A stretch of DNA of 64,000 nt from positions 795,497 to 859,496 of the forward strand of contig NZ_LMJB01000005.1 in assembly GCF_001429765.1 (NCBI RefSeq). Direction: 5' to 3'. Under the pieces are notes generated by a model that saw nothing but the letters and a program-made list of their open reading frames with translations, was not told the DNA's origin and did not search any database. Positions 1 to 9,693 of this stretch are shown piece by piece. A program made the position numbers and the translations under genes. This stretch comes from Flavobacterium sp. Root901 (lineage in GTDB: Bacteria > Bacteroidota > Bacteroidia > Flavobacteriales > Flavobacteriaceae). Position 1 is the stretch's first letter; each line of letters starts with the position of its first letter.

Positions 1-374
1 TTTCCGTTTACCGCCTGGTTAGGGCTTCCGTAATAAGATACCAGTTTTGTTTTGGCGGCAGCATCAAAAGCCATGGCAGAAGTTTCGGCCTTAAAAGGCA
101 GGTATTCTTCGGCCTGTCTTCCAAAACTATCATATTCCATATGGGTCACGATGTCTTTTCCTGAATGGGACTGCTGATAATCTATTTTCTGCACCGGTCT
201 TCCCAATCCGTCAAAATAGGTTACAGTCTGTGCGGCCTGTGTAATCGTTGGTGCTGTTATTTTTATGGTACTTGCTGTTTTATAAGTAACGGTTTTGATG
301 TAATTCTCCGTTTGTGTCTGGCTGTTTGCCATAAAAGGAAACAAAACCAAAAGAAGTTTTAGGAAATTTTTCAT
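1..374 (-). CDS. DUF6443 / RHS-type secreted protein, N-terminal part (cut by window edge)
   Basis: The reading frame starts at an ATG at 372-374 on the minus strand and stays open to base 1, giving about 124 residues. It begins with a signal peptide (MKNFLKLLLVLFPFMANSQ), followed by the segment YFDGLGRPVQKIDY, typical of the DUF6443 region that opens many Bacteroidota RHS/YD-repeat proteins. Such proteins are secreted or surface-exposed, and their C-terminal parts are often toxic or adhesive. The C-terminus lies outside the window, so nothing can be said about a toxin. It follows the 1164-residue gene upstream by only 12 bases and is probably co-transcribed with it. The family call is fairly sure; the function is unknown. 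Confidence 0.8.
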   Translation of the reverse strand, partial: MKNFLKLLLVLFPFMANSQTQTENYIKTVTYKTASTIKITAPTITQAAQTVTYFDGLGRPVQKIDYQQSHSGKDIVTHMEYDSFGRQAEEYLPFKAETSAMAFDAAAKTKLVSYYGSPNQAVNG

Positions 375-386
375 AGTGCTTTTGGT

Positions 387-3300
387 TTATGGTTTGTAGT
401 TGTACTGATTTTCTGAAAGGATATTGCCCTTATTGTCCTTAACCAGTTCCAGTCTGTTATTACTGTCATACTGATAAGTGGCCGTAAACCCTTTTGGGTC
501 TGTTACTGTGCTTACCCCTATAAGCGGTTTATGTGTATAAGTAGTAACCATGGCATTTGGAAGTGCAGACCTTAATGCGTTTAGTGCCGTGATCAGGTCA
601 GCTTCGGTTCCTGAGTCAGACTTTGCCTGCAGGTTTGCTACATATGAAGTAACCTCGCTGTAAGCAGCATTTTCAATCTTGGCAATAGGCTTTGTCTGTC
701 CATATCCCCAGATAATTGCTGTTGGCATACCATTTTCAAGAGTATATTGTAATATGTTCCCTTTAGTATCATACTGGTCAAAAGTGATTTTTTTATCTGC
801 AGTGACCAAAGCAGCAGTTCCTTTGTTGGCATACATATACCTTGGCAGTAATATATTACTTGTGTTTGTGCTTTTTTCGTAAACCGTTTTTTGTTCGGAT
901 AATTTTGCTGTGTTTCTGAAATTTTGTGTATCGAGCGGCATTCCAGTCATATTAGCAGCTATTAGCTCGCTTACGAATGGTTCAGCGGCCATTTCAGCAT
1001 CTTTTGGATAAAAATATTTGGTTTCCAGTGTTTCCAGATTAGAATTAGTGGATGTCTGTGATGATAATAAGGTATGGTTAATCCCCCTGTAATTATAATT
1101 TGTAGTTGTAGTTACGGGATTATTTCCATTAGTATCATAAGTAATATCCTGAGTCGATTTTAAGTAATGCCAGAACCCATAGTTTTTGTATGACACAATG
1201 CTCAGGTTGTCAATTGCGGCTAGGTTAGTAATGGTTTTTGGAAGTGTAGCCCCATAACAAGGATGCTCGAAATATATAGTCCTGTTGTCATGGCCAGGCG
1301 CGATACATGTGTAACCATCTCCGAAAAATATTTCATTCATCAGTATTTGATGTGTGTGATTTGCAACACAGGACGAATAGGGTGTTCTTTTGGTCAGATC
1401 TGCAGTTGTACATTCATACGTAACACCTGCCGAAGCAATTTTTTCATAATTTTTTCTGGCGCTGTAGGATATGGCTTCTTTTCTTAAAGCTGTTTTTTCT
1501 TCGTATTCATTTATGGTCTGCTTAATGGTTTTAAGATCTTTATTAAAATAGGTTGCTTTTTTTTCAAGACCATTATCCCAGCCCAGGTTAGATAGAGGAA
1601 CACTTCTTATATCATACATTCCTACGACAAAACCGTCGCCGCCATCACGGTGAACAATAAATTCGTGTTCTTCTCCTCCGTTTAAAAAAGAATCTGATCC
1701 ATAGGAAACCGTCACATAATTATAAAATACATTTGAACTTCCCGTATCAAATAATGATGACAAACTGCTTGAAGATAAATTTAAATAAGTAGCGGTAGTT
1801 ATCACACCCTGCATTCCTGCACCTCCGGATCCTATGGTTTTCTCAACTTTATAAAGATCAATATAATAAGGATCCTGTCCTTTGCTACCGGTTGATTTGT
1901 TCAGATCGTCCTTTTTCGCATACCAAAACCTTTTGATTACCGGAGCTGATGAGGCAGAAGCATAATCTGAGGTACGCTGCACCCTTATTCCTCCTGTAAC
2001 AACATTGCCGGGAGTAATAACAGGTTCAGGTAAGTAGCTGTAATTTAGTGTTGATGAAGTACAAAACCAGTCAGAACTTAAACTTATACGATACGTTTGA
2101 TTTGCTGCAGCCGAAAAATAGAAATTTTTAAGCGCAGCAGCTGTATTTGGGGTTATGCTATAAAAGCCTGAACTTATATCAGCATTATTATCGGTTCTGA
2201 AAAGGGGTTCGTATGTGCCTGCAGTAATATTATAAACACTTATAGTGGCCTTGTTTTTGCCTACATTCAAATCCGGATCTGAGCAGTAGAAACTTGTAGC
2301 GGCAATAATGGGTATCTTTTGTGCGTTAGCGCCGTTAGTATATATAGACTGCGATGAAGCACTGTTTGAATCTTCTAAAGTAACGGCACTCATAGACTGA
2401 TAAAGTCTGCTCGGCTGAACCGTGATTTGGCCGTAATAATCGTTAGGTTCATAATCAAATGTGGTATATCCTTTTGTTGGATACGTTATTTTAGTCAATA
2501 AACCTATTTTAGCAAAATTCCCATCGGGCTCTTTATTGGCACCGTTATAATTTACAGATCCTAATTCATAAGCTGTAACAGCAGGTATGATATTAGTATT
2601 AGTTTTTCCATTATAATAACCCCAATGGTCCTGGCTTAAAGATAATCTTGCCGGAAAACTATTTCTGCTATTGTATTCAAACTGATAGTTTTGGTTCACA
2701 TCTTTAAACTGGATTTTATCCAAAAAGACCCTGTTATTTGGAGTTGTAGTGTATGTAAAATTGATACGGTCAATTTCTGCGGCAGCATTGTCCTTTATCG
2801 TAATCTGAGCTATTTTATTATTGCCGGATGTTACATCTGCACTTGAAGCTGATAAATAAGTAAATGCAACTTCCCCATAAGCAGGATTCGTACTTTTAAT
2901 TGACTTTATTGCTTTGCCTGTCAGATTTATAGTGTGCTCATACATAGGACTTAACCCTCCTGAGGGCTGCTCAAGATTACCTGCCGCATCGTATTGAATA
3001 CGAGGGTAAAGCATTCTGTAAGTTTGCGACTTTGATGTGGTATAAGTAGAAACAGCATCATTGAAGGTAAACAAGATCTCATCACCTTTTGGGTGAACGA
3101 TCCTGCTTAAATACCAGGATGAAACTGTTATATTAGGAATGGAATGACCGCCTCCTAAAACTCTTTGGGTTGTGGTTTCCTGATTATCAAAATAATATTT
3201 GACTCCATCAGGTGTTGTAACTACAAAATTTATACTTTCTGAGGTTAATGTATATTCAATTTGTAATTCCTGTGCCGGCATTAAAATGACGCCCCCTTCA

Positions 3301-3881
3301 TTATTAATGATAAACTTACCGGAATATTTTCCAAAATTGAAATTAAAAATATCAGCTTCACTATCAACATCGTTTTCACCAATATATTGGTAGAAATTTA
3401 AAGCAGGAGGAGAGTAGCGTCCCATTACTTCTGTTATTGAAATTGGAATAGGAAAATCTCCTCTGGTTTCATCCGGTTTGTCCCTTACGATTCTTGTAAT
3501 AACACCGCCGAAACTAAGGTTCCAGCTTTGTCCAACATTTGATGAAATTTCATCTACTTTAATTCCGTTAGAACTATAGAACATAGTAAGAGGGACTTCA
3601 AGATTAGCAGTTTTATAAGTATAAAGAGGTATGCTGATGTTTTGCGATCCTGTAAATAGACCAATCGGAGTGTTTCCATATGTTCCTAAACCATAAGCTG
3701 TTGGAGAAGGAGGTATTATATTTGGTACATATTTACTGGGGTCATTTTCGGATATTTGTGCTTTTAAAGAAACTGTAATTAAAAATGCAATAAAACATAG
3801 TAATACAGGAAATGGGTTTTTAAGATTGCTTTTTAGAACAAAAAACGATCTTAAAAAAAACAACGGAAAGAATTTTTTCAT
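387..3881 (-). CDS. Large secreted protein with C-terminal YD (RHS-like) repeats
   Basis: 1164 residues. An N-terminal hydrophobic segment (around residues 20-41, ending LKAQ) acts as a signal peptide. The middle is rich in Tyr, Ser, Thr and Asn, with beta-strand-like repeats and phrases such as TYPTKGYTTFDYEPN. The end (about residues 1080-1164) has YD-type repeats: TVTDPKGFTATYQYDSNNRL and DNKGNILSENQYNY. This is the companion protein commonly found directly upstream of a DUF6443/RHS gene in Flavobacterium, as here. It is probably exported to the cell surface. No toxin domain, catalytic motif or T9SS C-terminal signal was recognised. The partner gene follows after 12 bases, suggesting one transcript. 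Confidence 0.75.
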   Translation of the reverse strand: MKKFFPLFFLRSFFVLKSNLKNPFPVLLCFIAFLITVSLKAQISENDPSKYVPNIIPPSPTAYGLGTYGNTPIGLFTGSQNISIPLYTYKTANLEVPLTMFYSSNGIKVDEISSNVGQSWNLSFGGVITRIVRDKPDETRGDFPIPISITEVMGRYSPPALNFYQYIGENDVDSEADIFNFNFGKYSGKFIINNEGGVILMPAQELQIEYTLTSESINFVVTTPDGVKYYFDNQETTTQRVLGGGHSIPNITVSSWYLSRIVHPKGDEILFTFNDAVSTYTTSKSQTYRMLYPRIQYDAAGNLEQPSGGLSPMYEHTINLTGKAIKSIKSTNPAYGEVAFTYLSASSADVTSGNNKIAQITIKDNAAAEIDRINFTYTTTPNNRVFLDKIQFKDVNQNYQFEYNSRNSFPARLSLSQDHWGYYNGKTNTNIIPAVTAYELGSVNYNGANKEPDGNFAKIGLLTKITYPTKGYTTFDYEPNDYYGQITVQPSRLYQSMSAVTLEDSNSASSQSIYTNGANAQKIPIIAATSFYCSDPDLNVGKNKATISVYNITAGTYEPLFRTDNNADISSGFYSITPNTAAALKNFYFSAAANQTYRISLSSDWFCTSSTLNYSYLPEPVITPGNVVTGGIRVQRTSDYASASSAPVIKRFWYAKKDDLNKSTGSKGQDPYYIDLYKVEKTIGSGGAGMQGVITTATYLNLSSSSLSSLFDTGSSNVFYNYVTVSYGSDSFLNGGEEHEFIVHRDGGDGFVVGMYDIRSVPLSNLGWDNGLEKKATYFNKDLKTIKQTINEYEEKTALRKEAISYSARKNYEKIASAGVTYECTTADLTKRTPYSSCVANHTHQILMNEIFFGDGYTCIAPGHDNRTIYFEHPCYGATLPKTITNLAAIDNLSIVSYKNYGFWHYLKSTQDITYDTNGNNPVTTTTNYNYRGINHTLLSSQTSTNSNLETLETKYFYPKDAEMAAEPFVSELIAANMTGMPLDTQNFRNTAKLSEQKTVYEKSTNTSNILLPRYMYANKGTAALVTADKKITFDQYDTKGNILQYTLENGMPTAIIWGYGQTKPIAKIENAAYSEVTSYVANLQAKSDSGTEADLITALNALRSALPNAMVTTYTHKPLIGVSTVTDPKGFTATYQYDSNNRLELVKDNKGNILSENQYNYKP

Positions 3882-4513
3882 TGGCTTTAGTTAGAATATT
3901 TAATTGAAATTGGTGTGCAAATCTAAGCAGTAGATGTGGTATATCTCTAAGTGTTTATACCTTTTTGATGATTTTTTGCCACATTTTCTATATGCGTCAG
4001 AAAACTATTGCAGAATTAAAAACCACCTTAAAAAAGCTGCTCAAGGATTAATAATTCTGTAAAAATGATAGTACAACCATTTATAAAAAGACTTATTCGA
4101 GAAAATACTGGAAGATTTGTTTTTTGTACTAGCGGTGGAAATTGAAATTTTCCGAATAAGATTATTCAGGAGTTTTGTAATAAACGTATTAGATATATGA
4201 TTAAATGCTTAAAATAAAAACAAATTTTAAGATATTTCTTTCTTTTTGTAAAGATAACTCATTTTTGAAATTAGACAATAAGTATATTTTATATATTATT
4301 TTGTTAATCCATTAAATTTTAAATAAGGTTTTTTATTCCGACACCTATTAAATTATTATCTAAAATTGTTTTTAATACTTAATAAACCAATTTATTTGTG
4401 AATTTATAACGTTTTCGTTCATTTTGCTTCCTCTTTTTTAGTTTATTCGAATTTATTAGTACTTTAAAAGTCCTATATTTGTTTTTCTTTCTAAAAATCT
4501 AAAAAAATATCAA
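3882..4513. other. 632-bp intergenic region upstream of pgk
   Basis: Very AT-rich divergent spacer. It contains the pgk promoter box at 4474-4481 and an imperfect inverted repeat around 4092-4106 and 4147-4160 (CTTATTCG.GAAAAT against ATTTTCCGAATAAG). Two very short frames exist, at 3992-4051 and 4065 onward, but nothing supports them as genes. It may be a decayed gene or a long leader. Confidence 0.5.
4474..4481 (+). promoter_or_regulatory. -7 promoter box of pgk
   Basis: TATATTTG matches the Bacteroidota -7 consensus TAnnTTTG and lies 32 bases before the pgk ATG. No clear TTG-type -33 element is seen at the usual distance. Confidence 0.55.
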
Positions 4514-5701
4514 ATGAAAACTTTAAGCGATTTCGATTTTAAAAATAAAAAAGCAATAATCCGTGTAGACTTTAACGTGCCGTTGGATGAGAATTTTAAT
4601 GTAACAGACACAACACGTATTGAAGCTGCAAAACCAACCATAGATACTATTTTATCACAAGGCGGTAGTGTAATCTTAATGTCACATTTAGGAAGACCAA
4701 AAGGTGCTGAAGAAAAATATTCTTTAAAACATATATTAAAAACAGCTTCTGAAATTTTAGGTGTTGAGGTTAAGTTTGCTGAAAATTGTGTTGGCGAACC
4801 AGCTCAGACAGCTGCTAAAAATTTACAGCCGGGAGAAGTTTTGTTACTTGAAAATTTACGTTTTCACTCTGAAGAAGAAGGCGGAGATGTTGATTTTGCA
4901 AAAGAACTGGCTTCACTTGGAGACATTTATGTAAACGATGCTTTCGGTACTGCACACAGAGCGCACGCTTCGACTACAATTATTGCACAGTTTTTTCCAA
5001 ACGATAAAACATTCGGAACATTACTGGCAAAAGAAATTGAAAGCTTAAACAAAGTACTTAAAAATAGTGAAAAACCGGTAACAGCAGTTTTGGGAGGTTC
5101 TAAAGTTTCTTCTAAAATTACCGTTATCGAAAATATCCTGGATAAAGTAGACCACATGATTATTGGCGGAGGAATGACTTTTACTTTCATCAAAGCACAA
5201 GGTGGAAAAATTGGGGAATCAATCTGTGAAGATGATAAACTTGATTTAGCGCTGGAAATCTTAAGATTAGCAAAAGAAAAAAATGTTCAGGTTCATATTC
5301 CTGTTGATGTTGTGGCCGCAGATGATTTTTCAAACTCAGCAAATACACAAATTGTAGATGTAAATGCAATTCCGGACGGATGGCAGGGTCTTGATGCAGG
5401 TCCAAAATCTTTAGAAAACTTCAAAAAAGTAATTTTAGAGTCAAAAACTATTCTTTGGAATGGTCCGTTAGGAGTTTTTGAAATGGAAACTTTCTCAAAA
5501 GGAACTATTGCATTAGGAGATTTTATTGCAGAAGCAACTAAAAATGGTGCTTTTTCATTAGTTGGAGGAGGAGATTCTGTTGCTGCAGTAAAACAATTTG
5601 GTTTTGAGGACAAAATGAGCTACGTTTCTACTGGCGGCGGGGCAATGCTTGAAATGCTTGAGGGTAAAGTTTTACCTGGAATTGCAGCAATTTTAGACTA
5701 A
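4514..5701 (+). CDS. pgk: Phosphoglycerate kinase
   Basis: 395 residues, the normal length for bacterial PGK. This cytoplasmic enzyme transfers the phosphate of 1,3-bisphosphoglycerate to ADP in glycolysis, or works in reverse in gluconeogenesis. Visible hallmarks are the N-terminal RVDFNVPLD signature, the substrate-binding MSHLGRPKG and [12 protein letters not shown] segments, [11 protein letters not shown], the nucleotide-binding WNGPLGVFE and the C-terminal [13 protein letters not shown]. Start at the ATG directly before [20 protein letters not shown]. It is monocistronic or leads into the lytic transglycosylase gene 110 bases downstream. Very sure call. Confidence 0.98.
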   Translation: MKTLSDFDFKNKKAIIRVDFNVPLDENFNVTDTTRIEAAKPTIDTILSQGGSVILMSHLGRPKGAEEKYSLKHILKTASEILGVEVKFAENCVGEPAQTAAKNLQPGEVLLLENLRFHSEEEGGDVDFAKELASLGDIYVNDAFGTAHRAHASTTIIAQFFPNDKTFGTLLAKEIESLNKVLKNSEKPVTAVLGGSKVSSKITVIENILDKVDHMIIGGGMTFTFIKAQGGKIGESICEDDKLDLALEILRLAKEKNVQVHIPVDVVAADDFSNSANTQIVDVNAIPDGWQGLDAGPKSLENFKKVILESKTILWNGPLGVFEMETFSKGTIALGDFIAEATKNGAFSLVGGGDSVAAVKQFGFEDKMSYVSTGGGAMLEMLEGKVLPGIAAILD

Positions 5702-5811
5702 AAAATCACAATTAACATTTTTTTGCGTATATTTAAGCCTTAAACTTTTTAAGTTTGCAAAAATAACAGTTCTATAATTATTTGATTTATAGAATTTTAA
5801 AAAAATGTTAT

Positions 5812-7659
5812 ATGATTGTAAAGAAAATTTCATTAGCGGTAACTACTTTATTTTCCATAACGATGTTCGCACAGCAGTCTTCTGCCGAACTTTCAAAAGA
5901 AATAAAGTCCGAAGTAAAGTTGTCTTACTTAGATTCTATTAAAAGCACATTCAAAAAAGATGATCTGGCGACAAAAGTAGACAGTCTTTGGATGAATGAG
6001 TTAGTAAGCTTAGATATCTACGATGATTTGACAAAAGATATTCAAACCATTAACAAGGATGTTACTGTTGATGAAGAATTGCCAACAGAATTGCTTAAAG
6101 AGCGTCTGGCGGCAATGAATGCAAAATCTCCCTTTGAGATTGAATACAATCAGGGGTTAGAAAATGTAATTAAGTCATTTTTAAAAAATCGCAGAAAATC
6201 ATTTTCACGATTAATGGCTTTATCAGAATACTACTTTCCAATATTTGAGGAAACATTCGCCAAAGAAAAAGTTCCTTTGGAAATAAAATATTTAGCCGTT
6301 GTAGAATCTGCTTTAAATCCTAAAGCAGTTTCTAAAATGGGCGCTACCGGACTTTGGCAGTTTATGTATGGAACCGGAAAACAATACGCTTTAAAAATTG
6401 ATTCGTATATCGATGAAAGAAGCGATCCTCTTAAAGCTACAGCAGCCTGCTCAGATTATATGGCAAAAATGTTTAACATTTTTAATGACTGGGAACTTGT
6501 TTTGGCTTCTTATAATTCAGGTCCCGGAAATGTAACTAAAGCAATTCGTCGTTCTGGCGGTAAAACAGGTTACTGGGACATTCGTAATTATCTTCCAAAA
6601 GAAACTCAAGGTTATGTTCCGGCATTTTATGCCACAATGTATCTTTTTGAATACCATAAAGAACACGGAATAAACCCTGAAAGAGCTGTCGTGAAAAACT
6701 TTGAGACAGATACGGTCGCCATTAAAAATGAAATGTCATTTAAACAAATTGCAGATTTGTTAGACATGCCTCAATCACAGCTTCAGCTTTTAAATCCTTC
6801 TTATAAATTAAATGTTGTGCCTGCTTATCATGGAGAGCAGAATTTTCTTCGCTTACCAAAAGACAAAATAGCCGCTTTTGTTTCAAATGAAGATAAAATC
6901 TATGCTTACGTAAAACATGAAGCAGATTTCAAAACAATTCCAACTCGTTTAGCAGCGAAAATTGCACCAAAAGGAAGACCTCTTAAAGACACTAAATCTT
7001 TAGAAGTTTCAAAAGATATCGAATTTTATAAAGTTAAAAAAGGAGATAATTTAGGTTCTATTGCTGATAAGTATAACGTAAATATTTCGGACTTAAAAAA
7101 ATGGAATAATCTTAAATCAAATGCAGTTGCATTAGGCAAAACATTAAAAATTAAATCAGATATTGATTCTTCGGCAAAAGCAGTTAAAGAACCAAAAACA
7201 TTACCTGCTGTAGAGAAAAATACCGGAGAAGCAATTGCTTCTGCAGAAGATAATGATAAAGTTTCAATACAAACTGTTGAGTATGTTGTAGCAGCCGGAG
7301 ACAATTTAGGAAGTATTGCTAAAAAATTCGGTACGACTATTGCGGACTTAAAAGAGTTAAATGACCTTACTTCTAATAATATTGGTTTAGGAAAAACATT
7401 AGTGGTTTCTAAAATGGTTACAGAGATCCAGGAGCCTGTTTCGACTGCTATTGCCTCTGTTAACCCTGCCGTAGATTCTTTTAAAAAGAAATCTGCTTCT
7501 GCAAAATCACTGGGAGAAGATTATTACGTTAAAAAAGGTGATTCTTTATACAGTATTTCTAAAAAATATCCTGGAGTAACAATTTCAGATATAAAAAAAT
7601 GGAATGGTATTAAAGATGAAGATATCAAACCCGGAATGAAACTTAAAATAAACGGATAA
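5812..7659 (+). CDS. MltD-type membrane-bound lytic murein transglycosylase with three LysM domains
   Basis: 615 residues from the ATG at 5812. An upstream in-frame TTG at 5782 is less likely, because the signal peptide MIVKKISLAVTTLFSITMFAQ starts at 5812. The SLT transglycosylase domain covers roughly residues 130-290, with the catalytic Glu in YLAVVESALNP followed by GATGLWQFM and ASYNSGPGNV. Three LysM peptidoglycan-binding modules follow, at about residues 405-450, 485-530 and 565-615 (VKKGDNLGSIADKYNVNISD, VAAGDNLGSIAKKFGTTIAD, VKKGDSLYSISKKYP). It should cleave glycan strands in the periplasm during wall turnover. It lies between pgk and a DUF4837 lipoprotein gene 46 bases downstream. 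Confidence 0.93.
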   Translation: MIVKKISLAVTTLFSITMFAQQSSAELSKEIKSEVKLSYLDSIKSTFKKDDLATKVDSLWMNELVSLDIYDDLTKDIQTINKDVTVDEELPTELLKERLAAMNAKSPFEIEYNQGLENVIKSFLKNRRKSFSRLMALSEYYFPIFEETFAKEKVPLEIKYLAVVESALNPKAVSKMGATGLWQFMYGTGKQYALKIDSYIDERSDPLKATAACSDYMAKMFNIFNDWELVLASYNSGPGNVTKAIRRSGGKTGYWDIRNYLPKETQGYVPAFYATMYLFEYHKEHGINPERAVVKNFETDTVAIKNEMSFKQIADLLDMPQSQLQLLNPSYKLNVVPAYHGEQNFLRLPKDKIAAFVSNEDKIYAYVKHEADFKTIPTRLAAKIAPKGRPLKDTKSLEVSKDIEFYKVKKGDNLGSIADKYNVNISDLKKWNNLKSNAVALGKTLKIKSDIDSSAKAVKEPKTLPAVEKNTGEAIASAEDNDKVSIQTVEYVVAAGDNLGSIAKKFGTTIADLKELNDLTSNNIGLGKTLVVSKMVTEIQEPVSTAIASVNPAVDSFKKKSASAKSLGEDYYVKKGDSLYSISKKYPGVTISDIKKWNGIKDEDIKPGMKLKING

Positions 7660-7705
7660 TTCAAAATCTTATTTAAATTTGGGTTTTATTTCATAAATTA
7701 AGAAA

Positions 7706-8674
7706 ATGAATAAAACCCATTTTTTATTTATAATACTTCCGTTTCTGCTGATTTCCTGTTTAAAGACAGATAAACAGCAACAGCCTGTTTCCGGAAAAAC
7801 AAATACCATTTCTATAATTATCGACGATCAATTGTGGTATGGAGAAGTAGGCGACAGTATCCGAAATAAATTTGCATCTCCAGTTTTAGGCTTAACACAG
7901 GAAGAGCCGCTTTTTACAATCAATCAATATCCCGCTAAACTTCTCGAAGGATTCGTAACCGACAGCCGAAGCATAATTGTAGTTAAAAAATCAGCTGTAG
8001 AAAAGTTTGAAATAATCCATAATAAATCTTTGCCGCACAACACCTTTCGTATTTACGGAAAGTCTGTTGATGATATAATTTGCAGTATCGAACTAAATTC
8101 GGCACAAATCATCAAAATGATTCGAGACGCAGAGATCGAAAAAATTCAGGAAGATAATCGCAAATCACTTTTAAATCCTGCCGTTATAAAAAACAAATTC
8201 CATATTGATATCCAAATTCCAACCGGATATGAATATATGCTTCATAAAAAAAACTTTATCTGGCTGAAAAAAGATATTATCAGCGGAAACACAAGTTTAT
8301 TAATCTATCAAATTCCACTTCATAATTTCAAAACCCGCGGTAATGTTGTAGGCAATATTGTTGCAATGCGGGATTCTATTGGCTATTACATCAAAGGAAG
8401 AGAACCCAAAACGAGAATGATTACGGGAGAAGCTTATGCGCCTTATTTTTCGAATACAACTCTAGACGGAAAAGAAGCTTTTGAAACCAAAGGAACATGG
8501 GAGCTTAAAAATGATTTTATGGCCGGGCCTTTCATTAATTATGCAATTGTTGATCCGGTTTACAATCGGATTTTAGTTATTGAAGGATTTTGTTATTCGC
8601 CTTCAAACCAGGAACGGGATTTAATGTTCGATCTCGAAGCTATTATAAAATCTGTTAAAATAGATAAACGGTGA
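7706..8674 (+). CDS. DUF4837 family lipoprotein
   Basis: 322 residues. The lipoprotein signal MNKTHFLFIILPFLLISC is followed by a periplasmic domain that resembles the Bacteroidota-specific DUF4837 family in length and in phrases such as IIIDDQLWYGEVGDSIRNKF near the start and GSWELKN-like (GTWELKNDFMAGPF) near the end. The function is unknown. It lies 46 bases after the lytic transglycosylase gene, an arrangement that suggests a cell-envelope role, though this is inference from position only. Confidence 0.75.
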   Translation: MNKTHFLFIILPFLLISCLKTDKQQQPVSGKTNTISIIIDDQLWYGEVGDSIRNKFASPVLGLTQEEPLFTINQYPAKLLEGFVTDSRSIIVVKKSAVEKFEIIHNKSLPHNTFRIYGKSVDDIICSIELNSAQIIKMIRDAEIEKIQEDNRKSLLNPAVIKNKFHIDIQIPTGYEYMLHKKNFIWLKKDIISGNTSLLIYQIPLHNFKTRGNVVGNIVAMRDSIGYYIKGREPKTRMITGEAYAPYFSNTTLDGKEAFETKGTWELKNDFMAGPFINYAIVDPVYNRILVIEGFCYSPSNQERDLMFDLEAIIKSVKIDKR

Positions 8675-8694
8675 GTTTTTTTTGTTTCAGTATC

Positions 8695-8758
8695 AAAATT
8701 GAAGTTTCAAATTGAATGCGAACCATCAGCCTGAAGTTTGAAACCTGAAGTAAAGCCA
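8695..8758. repeat. Degenerate GTTTCAAA / TTTGAAAC repeat
   Basis: The spacer carries GAAGTTTCAAATTGAA and, 30 bases on, CCTGAAGTTTGAAACCTGAAG. The two form an imperfect inverted pair. The unit TTTGAAACCTGAA resembles the array at 39872-39975, so this is probably a decayed member of the same family. Confidence 0.4.
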
Positions 8759-8771
8759 TTAATATTTTTCT

Positions 8772-8779
8772 TACTTTTG
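8772..8779 (+). promoter_or_regulatory. -7 promoter box of the DUF1579 lipoprotein gene
   Basis: TACTTTTG fits TAnnTTTG and is 30 bases before the ATG at 8810. Confidence 0.45.
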
Positions 8780-8809
8780 TTTTTGTAACAAACCTAAAAA
8801 CAAATACTT

Positions 8810-9466
8810 ATGAAAAAATTAACCACAACATTAGTAATTATTGCACTATGTTTTATTTCTTGTAAAAAAGAGGTAAAAACTGAAAATGGAACAGTAACCG
8901 TTTCTGATAGTATAAAATCAGACAGCGTAAAAACGGAAGAAGCAACTACTGAAGCCCCGGTAGATTCTGCTGCGCAAGTAAAAGCCTGGCAGGAATACGC
9001 CACTCCCGGAGCATCTCATAAATTATTGGCCGATGAAGCTGGTACATGGAATTGCGAAATGACGTTTTGGAGTGAACCTGACGGGAAACCTGAAAAATCA
9101 ACTTCTGTAGCCAGCATTAAAATGATTTTGGGCGGACGCTATCAGGAATCAAATTATCAGGGAAAAATTATGGGAGCACCATTTGAAGGAAAAAGTACAG
9201 TTGCTTATAACAACGCCAGTAAAGAATTCACCACGACTTTTATCGATAATATGGGAACCGGAATGATGGTTGGTAGCGGAAAATATAATGATGGAACAAA
9301 AAGTATTGAGTACAAAGGTGAAATGGTGGATCCTGTAAATGGAAAAAAATCTCCTTATAGAGAAATTTATACTATTGTTGATCCTGCTACACGTAAAATA
9401 GAAATGTTTGATATGAAAAACGGAAAAGAATACAAAAGCATGGAAATTATAATGAAAAAGAAATGA
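8810..9466 (+). CDS. DUF1579 family lipoprotein
   Basis: 218 residues. MKKLTTTLVIIALCFISC is a lipoprotein signal. A low-complexity Ser/Glu/Thr linker (about residues 20-60) follows. The conserved DUF1579 core starts at about residue 62: LADEAGTWNCEMTFWSEPDG, then GGRYQESNYQGKIMGAPFEGK and TTFIDNMGTGMMVGSGKYND. DUF1579 proteins are small beta-barrel-like proteins of unknown role. It has its own -7 box at 8772 and is followed by a terminator at 9519-9550, so it is probably a single-gene unit. Confidence 0.82.
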   Translation: MKKLTTTLVIIALCFISCKKEVKTENGTVTVSDSIKSDSVKTEEATTEAPVDSAAQVKAWQEYATPGASHKLLADEAGTWNCEMTFWSEPDGKPEKSTSVASIKMILGGRYQESNYQGKIMGAPFEGKSTVAYNNASKEFTTTFIDNMGTGMMVGSGKYNDGTKSIEYKGEMVDPVNGKKSPYREIYTIVDPATRKIEMFDMKNGKEYKSMEIIMKKK

Positions 9467-9474
9467 TAATGTTT

Positions 9475-9499
9475 CCTGCAAGGTTTTAAAGCCTTGTTG
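9475..9499. repeat. Single copy of the CCTGCAAGGTTTT palindromic repeat
   Basis: CCTGCAAGGTTTTAAAGCC, followed by TTGTTG, directly after the DUF1579 stop codon. It is nearly identical to the arms of the inverted repeat at 33910-33985 between hemE and hemD, showing that this is a dispersed element. Confidence 0.6.
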
Positions 9500-9518
9500 T
9501 TTTCAATATTTCTAATAT

Positions 9519-9550
9519 AATCCTGATTGCATTTTGTAATCAGGATTTTT
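9519..9550 (+). terminator. Rho-independent terminator after the DUF1579 gene
   Basis: The stem AATCCTGATT / AATCAGGATT with a 9-base loop is followed by a run of T. It lies about 50 bases past the stop codon. Confidence 0.75.
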
Positions 9551-9595
9551 TTTGAATTCTATGTTTTGAATCAACATAAAAAGTAAATAAAAACT

Positions 9596-9603
9596 TACAT
9601 TTG
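9596..9603 (+). promoter_or_regulatory. -7 promoter box of the 9694/10118 gene pair
   Basis: TACATTTG fits TAnnTTTG and would give a leader of about 85 bases before the ATG at 9694. Confidence 0.4.
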
Positions 9604-9693
9604 TAAAATTAAGTTTAACGACTTCATTCTGAAAGATTATGATTTAGGAAAAGTTGTAATCAAACTTAAAGTATAAAAATAAATTAATAAAGC

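Noticed and set aside
3992..4051. 19-codon frame reading MRQKTIAELKTTLKKLLKD
   Set aside because: Too short, no promoter or recognisable relatives; short Lys-rich frames are common in AT-rich DNA.
4065..4145. 26-codon frame starting MIVQPFIKRLIREN
   Set aside because: Too short and without supporting signals.
5190..5613. Minus-strand open frames within pgk and similar shadows elsewhere
   Set aside because: They lie fully inside well-identified genes on the other strand and show no protein-like features.
5782..5811. TTG start giving a lytic transglycosylase 10 residues longer
   Set aside because: The signal peptide begins cleanly at the ATG at 5812.
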